Made by a program: the position numbers and the translations under genes
Notes under the pieces: model-generated
Told to the model about the DNA's origin: nothing
The model's input: the letters and a program-made list of their open reading frames with translations, nothing else
Database searches by the model: none
In this document: positions 7,275-11,556 of the stretch, piece after piece
How the letters are laid out: every line of letters starts with the position of its first letter
How positions within the stretch are numbered: the first letter of the stretch is position 1
Source of the DNA: Dasytiphilus stammeri_B
Lineage (GTDB): Bacteria; Pseudomonadota; Gammaproteobacteria; Enterobacterales; Enterobacteriaceae
Reading direction: 5' to 3'
Assembly: GCA_037083765.1 (NCBI GenBank)
Contig: JBAPLS010000016.1
Location: 1-11,556 of the forward strand
Length of the DNA stretch: 11,556 bases

Positions 7275-7278
7275 TAAA

Positions 7279-7731
7279 ATGACATTGAAGACAATTTTAG
7301 CATTTGATTTTGGTACTAAAAGTATTGGCATCGCCATAGGACAAAACATTACTAATACTGCCACTCCTTTAGTATCTCTTAAAACAATTAATCGGCGCCC
7401 CGATTGGCAGCAAATTAAGATTCATATTTGTCAATGGCAACCAGATACTATTATTATAGGACTTCCATTAAATATGGATGGCACTGAACAATCAGTAACT
7501 CGATATACTAGATGGTTTGCAAACCAAATAAAAATTAGATTCAAAAGACCTATTCAATTCCATGATGAAAGATTAACAACGGTAGAAGCACGTCATCAAT
7601 TATTCGTACGGAGAGGATGGAAGTCTCTAACTAAAGATAATATAGATTCGCTTGCTGCGGCACTAATTTTAGAAAGTTTTTTATGGCATATCAAAATAAA
7701 TAAAGATATGGAGAGTACTCATTTAAAATAA
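7279..7731 (+). CDS. yqgF: YqgF/RuvX family RNase H-fold protein (pre-16S rRNA nuclease, putative Holliday junction resolvase)
   Basis: Member of the YqgF family, linked in E. coli to 5'-end maturation of 16S rRNA; an older label is putative Holliday junction resolvase. The 150 residues compare with 138 in E. coli. The RNase H-like core is intact: ILAFDFGTKSIGIAIG (6-21, acidic D10), IIIGLPLNMDGTEQ (58-71), FHDERLTTVEA (94-104, E97) and NIDSLAAALILESFL (121-135, D123). The C-terminus runs about 13 residues past the E. coli end in a charged tail (HIKINKDMESTHLK) with no motif I know. It starts four bases after gshB, with only a weak GAGA-type ribosome site inside the gshB end, consistent with translation coupled to gshB. 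Confidence 0.95.
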   Translation: MTLKTILAFDFGTKSIGIAIGQNITNTATPLVSLKTINRRPDWQQIKIHICQWQPDTIIIGLPLNMDGTEQSVTRYTRWFANQIKIRFKRPIQFHDERLTTVEARHQLFVRRGWKSLTKDNIDSLAAALILESFLWHIKINKDMESTHLK

Positions 7732-8050
7732 ATTTTTTATTAGATTAGTTTTTGTCTCATAAACAAACAAAGTTAGATAGTTTTAAGGATCACAATCGTA
7801 CCCAAGAGATCAAAAGAATTTATTTTAAGTAAGAATTAGTTACCCGAAGAAAAATGTTAAAAAATATATTTTGCTGGTCACTATAAAAAAACATAATAGT
7901 CGACTAACCACCGAAATCATTGTAACATAGAGTAACTTAATGGGAAAGAGTGTTCAAATTCTTAATAAATGTTTCAACATTGAGCAAATATTTGTCTTCT
8001 TATCAAATGATGATACATAAATAGAGATACTATTTTAGTAAATAGTTTTA

Positions 8051-8075
8051 GAGTACGTACTCAATAAAATGAGTA
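8051..8075. repeat. 12-bp perfect palindrome overlapping a second inverted repeat
   Basis: GAGTACGTACTC (8051-8062) is its own reverse complement. Its right half is reused in a second inverted repeat: TACTCA (8058-8063), loop ATAAAA, TGAGTA (8070-8075). The two structures are mutually exclusive. No gene or known operator explains it. Confidence 0.6.
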
Positions 8076-8102
8076 GGATATAATTAAAATTCTCATAACT
8101 AA

Positions 8103-8153
8103 TTTCTCTTCTCATTAGAGATCAATAGAATTGATAGGGTATGAGGAGAGAAA
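8103..8153. repeat. Long imperfect hairpin in the yqgF-yggT spacer
   Basis: The arms 8103-8115 (TTTCTCTTCTCAT) and 8141-8153 (ATGAGGAGAGAAA) pair over 13 bp with one G-U. A symmetric 5x5 internal loop (TAGAG against AGGGT) follows, then a perfect 6-bp stem ATCAAT/ATTGAT (8121-8126 with 8130-8135) closed by the triloop AGA. An outer pair CTCAT/ATGAG (8092-8096 with 8154-8158) can extend it past a 6-base bulge. There is no T-run on either side, so it is not a standard terminator. The right arm overlaps the yggS remnant. Confidence 0.6.
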
Positions 8154-8279
8154 ATGAGTCGATTAGCTATCTACTCCAGCTCTTATGGATTGGGACATGT
8201 AGTTTTGATTTCGTTGGTTGACATGGATGTATAACCTTTAGTTGTTATCTATCATATAAAAGGATTCAGGTTTAAATAC

Positions 8280-8840
8280 ATGCTGATAGTATCTGTTATA
8301 ATTAAAAATATTCTAGATTTATACATAATAATGTTATTATTTCGTTGTTGGATGATTCTAGTATTAGAAGATGATTATAATCCACTGGTTAAATTAATTA
8401 TTAAAATTACCCAACCGTTATTGAATCCTTTACAATATTTCGTGCCTCTTTCTTATCAAACTTTAGAAATCAATTCTATTGTAATAGCTTTCTTCCTGAC
8501 GATTATCAAATATCTTACTATGAGTTTCCTGTTAGGAAACAAATATGAATTTATATCTATGAATATTTTTATGATAGGTATTATCAGCTTAATTAAAATA
8601 GCTGGATCTTTAGTATTATGGATCATCCTTGTTCAACGTATTATAAAATTACTAAATCAAGGATATCATCCTCTTGCTCATATTTTCACGAAATTAACGG
8701 AACCTATTCTCTCTCCTATCCGGAATCATATTCCTCCTATAGGATGCATTGATTTATCACCATTTATGGTAGTATTACTGATATATTTTTTAAATGATTT
8801 AGGACTTAATATTTTTCCAAAATTATGGCCAGTATTATAA
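8280..8840 (+). CDS. yggT: YggT family integral membrane protein
   Basis: Small inner-membrane protein of uncertain function, with two tandem YGGT units; the E. coli protein is 188 residues and this one is 186. Each unit has the family pattern: NPLVKLIIKITQPLLNPLQ (34-52) in the first and HPLAHIFTKLTEPILSPIRN (130-149) in the second. Hydrophobic segments that look membrane-spanning lie at about 3-29, 65-86, 96-119 and 159-178. A possible ribosome site, CAGG (8267-8270), is nine bases before the ATG. In E. coli the gene follows yggS; here only yggS traces precede it. Lysine and isoleucine are enriched, as expected from AT pressure. Beyond membrane location I would not assign a role from sequence. 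Confidence 0.95.
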   Translation: MLIVSVIIKNILDLYIIMLLFRCWMILVLEDDYNPLVKLIIKITQPLLNPLQYFVPLSYQTLEINSIVIAFFLTIIKYLTMSFLLGNKYEFISMNIFMIGIISLIKIAGSLVLWIILVQRIIKLLNQGYHPLAHIFTKLTEPILSPIRNHIPPIGCIDLSPFMVVLLIYFLNDLGLNIFPKLWPVL

Positions 8841-8890
8841 ATTAGGAAAATATTGTTCTTTTTAAAATTTAGATATTAGGACTTTTTCAT

Positions 8891-8915
8891 ATATAAACTC
8901 AAACTAGGTTTATAT
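8891..8915. repeat. Inverted repeat downstream of yggT
   Basis: ATATAAAC (8891-8898) and GTTTATAT (8908-8915) form a perfect 8-bp stem with a 9-base loop, 50 bases after the yggT stop codon. No T-run follows closely on the plus strand, so it is at best a weak terminator or mRNA 3'-end structure. The stem is almost all A-T and could be chance. Confidence 0.35.
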
Positions 8916-8980
8916 TTGAAGCTAAAAAAAATTTTACTTATTTAAGCTCTTATTAACGCGCGAGTGAATTAAGTTTTAGT

Positions 8981-9013
8981 AAAAAAAGTCATTGTCCTAA
9001 AAAATAGGATAAT
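8981..9013 (-). terminator. Rho-independent terminator-like hairpin downstream of trmB
   Basis: On the minus strand ATTATCCTA (9013-9005) and TAGGACAAT (8999-8991) pair over 9 bp with one G-U and a five-base T loop. The stem is followed after three bases by seven T's (8987-8981). It lies about 85 bases beyond the trmB stop codon, in the right orientation to end a trmB transcript running toward yggT. The stem has only three G-C pairs, so efficiency is uncertain. Confidence 0.5.
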
Positions 9014-9015
9014 TC

Positions 9016-9057
9016 TTATCAAAAAGAAAAATATTTATAAAAATTTTTTTTTGATAA
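9016..9057. repeat. AT-rich inverted repeat between yggT and trmB
   Basis: TTATCAAAAAGAAA (9016-9029) can pair with TTTTTTTTTGATAA (9044-9057) over 14 bp with one G-U, leaving a loop of 14 bases. It sits 38 bases past the trmB stop and next to the terminator-like hairpin at 8981-9013. Together they may act as a two-way terminator for the convergent yggT and trmB transcripts. The A and T runs make a chance match fairly easy. Confidence 0.4.
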
Positions 9058-9095
9058 AAGATTAAATCTATTTTCGATTCCTCAGAGATAAACGA

Positions 9096-9770
9096 TTAAA
9101 TTTTTTCATACATTATATCTCTTATAATATAACCTAAACGCTGGGCTCTAATTTCAAATTTAGTGAAAGGTCTAGTAAAAGGACGTGAAACATAATCTTG
9201 ATTAAATGATAAATTCTTATATCCCGAAATGTTATTCATTATGTTAATTATTTGTTCAGCATAAGATTCAAAATCAGTAACAATATGAAAAATTCCTTGT
9301 GGAATTAACTTGCCTAAAACTAATTCAGCAAAATCTTTTTGGAGTAAACGTCTTTTATAGTGTCTTCTTTTTTTCCAGGGATCGGGAAAAAACAGCTGTA
9401 CTCTAAAGAGAGAGTTGTCTGGAATCATCCGTTCAAGTACATCAACTACATCAGAACATATAATACGTAAATTCATAACTCCAGATTTATGTGCTAATTT
9501 GAGACAGGATCCTATTCCGGGTAAATAAACTTCAATTCCAAGAAAGTTAGTTCTCGGGTAAGTTAAAGCTTGTGTTACCAATGACGTGCCCATTCCAAAT
9601 CCAATATCTAATAATAATTGTTGTTCATTAAGAAAAAAATTTCTAGCTACCATTAGCTGATTTTTATAGGTTATTCCCATCTCCGGCCAATAATCAGCTA
9701 TAGCTTGTTGATATTTGTTTTTGGTACGAGCACGTCGTACAAAACTTTTAATTATACCAGAAGACATCAT
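9096..9770 (-). CDS. trmB: tRNA (guanine-N7-)-methyltransferase
   Basis: SAM-dependent enzyme that makes m7G at position 46 in the tRNA variable loop. The 224 residues are shorter than E. coli TrmB (239), because the N-terminal tail before SFVRR is trimmed. Motifs are all present: the SAM-binding loop LLDIGFGMGTSLV (53-65), FLGIEVYLPGIGSCL (76-90, with E80), MIPDNSLFRVQLFFPDPWKK (115-134), the RRHYKRR basic patch (135-141), VTDFESYAE (164-172) and TKFEIRAQRLG (203-213). The frame opens with two ATGs in a row (9770 and 9767); there is a stop six codons upstream and no good ribosome site, so either may be used. It converges on yggT. In E. coli several genes lie between the two and mutY is divergent from trmB; neither is seen here. 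Confidence 0.97.
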   Translation of the reverse strand: MMSSGIIKSFVRRARTKNKYQQAIADYWPEMGITYKNQLMVARNFFLNEQQLLLDIGFGMGTSLVTQALTYPRTNFLGIEVYLPGIGSCLKLAHKSGVMNLRIICSDVVDVLERMIPDNSLFRVQLFFPDPWKKRRHYKRRLLQKDFAELVLGKLIPQGIFHIVTDFESYAEQIINIMNNISGYKNLSFNQDYVSRPFTRPFTKFEIRAQRLGYIIRDIMYEKI

Positions 9771-9913
9771 GAATATGATTTTCTGCTATTAAATAGCTCC
9801 GTCAGTATTATCGAATTTAAAGATATATATTTTTCTAGATAAATTAAAAAGTAAAATTATTTAAAACTTAAGGGTAATAATACTATGATAGTTTTATAAA
9901 TATAATTTGAAAT

Positions 9914-9943
9914 AATTTTATCTGTGTAAATAGAGATAAAATT
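9914..9943. repeat. Perfect 10-bp inverted repeat upstream of tkt
   Basis: AATTTTATCT (9914-9923) and AGATAAAATT (9934-9943) are exact reverse complements around a 10-base loop, GTGTAAATAG. It could be an operator, an mRNA leader hairpin or chance. It lies nine bases before the terminator-like hairpin at 9952-9969. Confidence 0.5.
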
Positions 9944-9951
9944 TTATTGTT

Positions 9952-9969
9952 AGGTCTTCTGACCTTTTT
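9952..9969 (+). terminator. Small terminator-like hairpin with no gene ending before it
   Basis: AGGTC (9952-9956), loop TTCT, GACCT (9961-9965), then four further T's (five counting the last stem base). The stem has three G-C pairs in an otherwise A-T spacer. No plus-strand gene ends upstream of it, so it is either a leftover from a deleted gene, an attenuator in the tkt leader, or chance. Confidence 0.35.
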
Positions 9970-10149
9970 GGTAATATTATTAGCATAATCTAATAATTAT
10001 TATTTCTATCTTAAACAGCAACATTGTTTTAAATAAAAATTCAGCACATATATCATAAAAAATGTGATGACTTTCTCAAAAAAAAATTTTTAAGATGTTA
10101 AAATTAATTCTTAATAAGAACATTTATGGTTAAAACTTATATGGAAGAA

Positions 10150-11556
10150 ATGAAAATACCTTCTCGTAAAATGCTTGCTAATGCTATTCGTATCCTAACT
10201 ATAGATGCTGTTGAGACAGCCCAATCAGGACATCCTGGGGCTCCTATGGGAATGGCAGATATCGCAGAAGTTTTATGGAGAGATTATTTAAATCATAATC
10301 CTACCAATCCTGAGTGGTTCAATAGAGATCGGTTCGTCCTTTCTAATGGACATGCTTCAATGCTAATTTATAGTCTTCTTCATTTAACGGGATATAATTT
10401 ACCACTAAGAGAAATAAAAAATTTTCGAAAATTATATTCTCAAACTCCTGGACATCCAGAGAATTTACAAACTAGTGGAGTCGAAACTACTACTGGTCCT
10501 TTAGGACAAGGTTTAGCAAATGCAGTTGGAATGGCTATAGCAGAGAAAACCTTAGCCGCACAGTTTAATAAAGCAGAACATATAATAGTAGATCATTATA
10601 CTTATGTTTTTGTAGGTGACGGTTGTCTTATGGAAGGAATTTCACATGAAGTGTGTTCCTTAGCAGGTACTTTAAAATTAGGCAAGCTGATTGTTTTTTA
10701 CGATAAAAATGGTATATCTATAGATGGAAAAGTATCGGGGTGGTTTACAGATGATACAGCCAAAAGATTTGAATCTTATGGATGGCATGTAATAGATAAA
10801 GTAGATGGTCATGACTCATTATCTATAAGTCAAGCCATTAAAGTAGCTCAAAGTTTTATTGATAAGCCATCACTTATTATATGTACAACTATTATTGGTT
10901 TTGGCTCGGTGCATAAAGCAGGAACACATCAAATTCATGGATCTTCCTTAGGAACAGATGAAATAGAAGCTACTAGACATTCTTTAGAATGGTTTTATCC
11001 ATCTTTTTTTATTCCTCAAGAAATTTATTCACAATGGGATGCAAAAGAAACAGGTAGACAAAAGGAAGAAATATGGAATAAGAAATTTACTCAATATCAA
11101 AAAATTTTTCCTCAGTTAGCATCAGAATTTTTACGTCGTCAACATAATATCCTCCCTGAAAATTGGCATAATAACGTTCAAAATTTTATTGAACAACTTC
11201 AGCTTCACCCTGATAATATATCAGGTCGACAATCTTCGCAAAATACCTTGCAATTCTTAGGAAAAATGTTACCAGAATTTTTAGGAGGATCGGCAGATTT
11301 AACATCGAGTAATCTCACTTCATGGACAGGTAGTATATCAATTCATAAGAATAATAATGGAAATTATATTCATTATGGGGTGCGTGAATTTGGAATGACT
11401 GCGATAGCAAATGGAATAGCGCTACATAAAGGATTTTTACCTTATACAGCAACATTTCTCATGTTTGTAGAATATGCGCGTAATGCCGTACGCATGGCCG
11501 CATTAATGAAAATTCATCAAATATTGATTTATACTCATGACTCCATTGGAGTTGTA
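10150..11556 (+). CDS. tktA: Transketolase, N-terminal about 70% (gene runs off the right edge)
   Basis: Thiamine-diphosphate enzyme of the non-oxidative pentose phosphate pathway; it moves two-carbon ketol units between sugar phosphates. The frame stays open for 469 codons to the window end; the E. coli enzyme is 663 residues. From the start come SGHPGAPMGMADIAEVLW, RDRFVLSNGHASMLIYSLLH, TPGHPE, GVETTTGPLGQGLANAVGMA, the ThDP motif GDGCLMEGISHE...DKNG, KAGTHQIHG, LPEFLGGSADL and REFGMTAIANG with the catalytic glutamate. E. coli has GTHDSHG where this has GTHQIHG; both histidines are kept. Three in-frame ATGs are possible (10126, 10141, 10150). I chose 10150 because MKIPSRKMLANAIR best matches MSSRKELANAIR, though none has a clear ribosome site. 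tktA and tktB are hard to tell apart; the symbol is given as the usual one. Confidence 0.95.
   Translation, partial: MKIPSRKMLANAIRILTIDAVETAQSGHPGAPMGMADIAEVLWRDYLNHNPTNPEWFNRDRFVLSNGHASMLIYSLLHLTGYNLPLREIKNFRKLYSQTPGHPENLQTSGVETTTGPLGQGLANAVGMAIAEKTLAAQFNKAEHIIVDHYTYVFVGDGCLMEGISHEVCSLAGTLKLGKLIVFYDKNGISIDGKVSGWFTDDTAKRFESYGWHVIDKVDGHDSLSISQAIKVAQSFIDKPSLIICTTIIGFGSVHKAGTHQIHGSSLGTDEIEATRHSLEWFYPSFFIPQEIYSQWDAKETGRQKEEIWNKKFTQYQKIFPQLASEFLRRQHNILPENWHNNVQNFIEQLQLHPDNISGRQSSQNTLQFLGKMLPEFLGGSADLTSSNLTSWTGSISIHKNNNGNYIHYGVREFGMTAIANGIALHKGFLPYTATFLMFVEYARNAVRMAALMKIHQILIYTHDSIGVV

Larger units (their letters stand above)
7780..8221 (+). pseudogene. yggS: Eroded remnant of yggS (PLP homeostasis protein, PLPBP family)
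   Basis: In E. coli yggS lies directly upstream of yggT. Here no frame is open, but three conserved YggS blocks can be read in order. Block 1 (7843-7890): CCCGAAGAA gives P-E-E, then TTGCT...AAAAAACA, fitting SPEEI..LLAVSKTK. Block 2 (7913-7969): GAA.ATCATTG...ACAT...GTAACTT...GGGAAA...TGTTCAAA...CTTAATAAA fits EAI..GHRNFGENYVQE.LNK. Block 3 (8116-8209): GATCAAT...GAATTGAT...GGGTATGAG...AATGAGTCG...AGCTAT...AGCTCT.ATGG.ATTGGGACA...TTTGAT fits QY..ID...GMSDDMESAI..GSTMVRIGTAIFG. The W-I-G-T reading at 8186-8197 is the clearest. Spacing is about 240 bases shorter than in an intact gene, and stops and frameshifts are frequent. I infer a dead gene; the matches were made by eye. Confidence 0.65.
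7732..8279. other. Intergenic region between yqgF and yggT
   Basis: The longest gap in the window (548 bases). Most of it is explained by the yggS remnant. It also contains a perfect 12-base palindrome GAGTACGTACTC (8051-8062), an overlapping hairpin TACTCA/TGAGTA (8058-8063 with 8070-8075), and the long imperfect hairpin at 8103-8153. The yggT ribosome site is at its right end. I see no clear promoter for yggT, which may be read through from gshB-yqgF. Confidence 0.7.
9771..10149. other. Intergenic region between trmB and tkt (divergent)
   Basis: A 379-base spacer with no supportable gene. It holds a perfect 10-bp inverted repeat (9914-9943) and a small GC-containing hairpin followed by T's (9952-9969). 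The promoters of both flanking genes should be here, but I see no convincing -35/-10 pair. I looked for mutY, the E. coli neighbour of trmB, and did not recognise any block of it. The spacer is a rearrangement joint relative to E. coli. Confidence 0.6.

Noticed and set aside
6899..7364. Minus-strand open frames of 113 and 68 codons opposite gshB and the start of yqgF
   Set aside because: Both strands cannot be constrained here, and the plus-strand products are full-length conserved enzymes.
1..11556. CRISPR arrays, insertion sequences, tRNA or rRNA genes, prophage or defence genes
   Set aside because: I read the spacers on both strands and saw no regularly spaced repeats, transposase motifs, cloverleaf-like sequence or rRNA segments.

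Overview
The window looks like a piece of chromosome from a gamma-proteobacterial insect endosymbiont with a reduced, AT-rich genome. Every protein matches the Enterobacterales version closely in sequence and length. The genes are housekeeping only. Gaps between them are long, AT-rich and hold eroded gene remnants, and no mobile element, tRNA, rRNA or CRISPR array is visible. Sharpshooter, ant or stinkbug symbionts of the Baumannia, Blochmannia or Ishikawaella kind fit this picture. I cannot name the genus from sequence alone.

Layout, left to right. Block A (1-4512) is the 5' part of ileS (-), a gap with traces of ribF (-), rpsT (+), dnaJ (-) and dnaK (-). This matches the E. coli order near 0.3-0.5 min, read backwards, with the genes between dnaJ and rpsT removed. 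Block B (4883-9770) is metK (+), a gap with possible rsmE traces, gshB (+), yqgF/ruvX (+), a gap with yggS traces, yggT (+) and trmB (-). This is the E. coli 66-min order with galP, endA, yqgE, yggR, yggU, rdgB, hemW and others missing. Block C (10150-end) is the 5' 70% of a transketolase gene (+), which in E. coli lies on the other side of metK and in the other orientation. The window therefore contains two rearrangement joints, dnaK|metK and trmB|tkt.

Function. The genes cover isoleucyl-tRNA charging, the 30S subunit (S20), the Hsp70/Hsp40 chaperone pair, S-adenosylmethionine synthesis, the last step of glutathione synthesis, YqgF, a small membrane protein (YggT), SAM-dependent tRNA m7G46 methylation and the non-oxidative pentose phosphate pathway. 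MetK makes the methyl donor that TrmB uses. Regulation is sparse but not absent. dnaK keeps a near-copy of the E. coli sigma-32 P1 promoter, and rpsT keeps both a strong sigma-70 -35 box and the unusual UUG start codon.

I found no new multi-gene system. The best second-look items are the gene fossils in the spacers (yggS strongest, then ribF, then rsmE), the preserved heat-shock promoter, a long imperfect hairpin next to a 12-bp palindrome before yggT, inverted repeats and an orphan terminator-like hairpin before tkt, and a glycine-poor G/F region in DnaJ.
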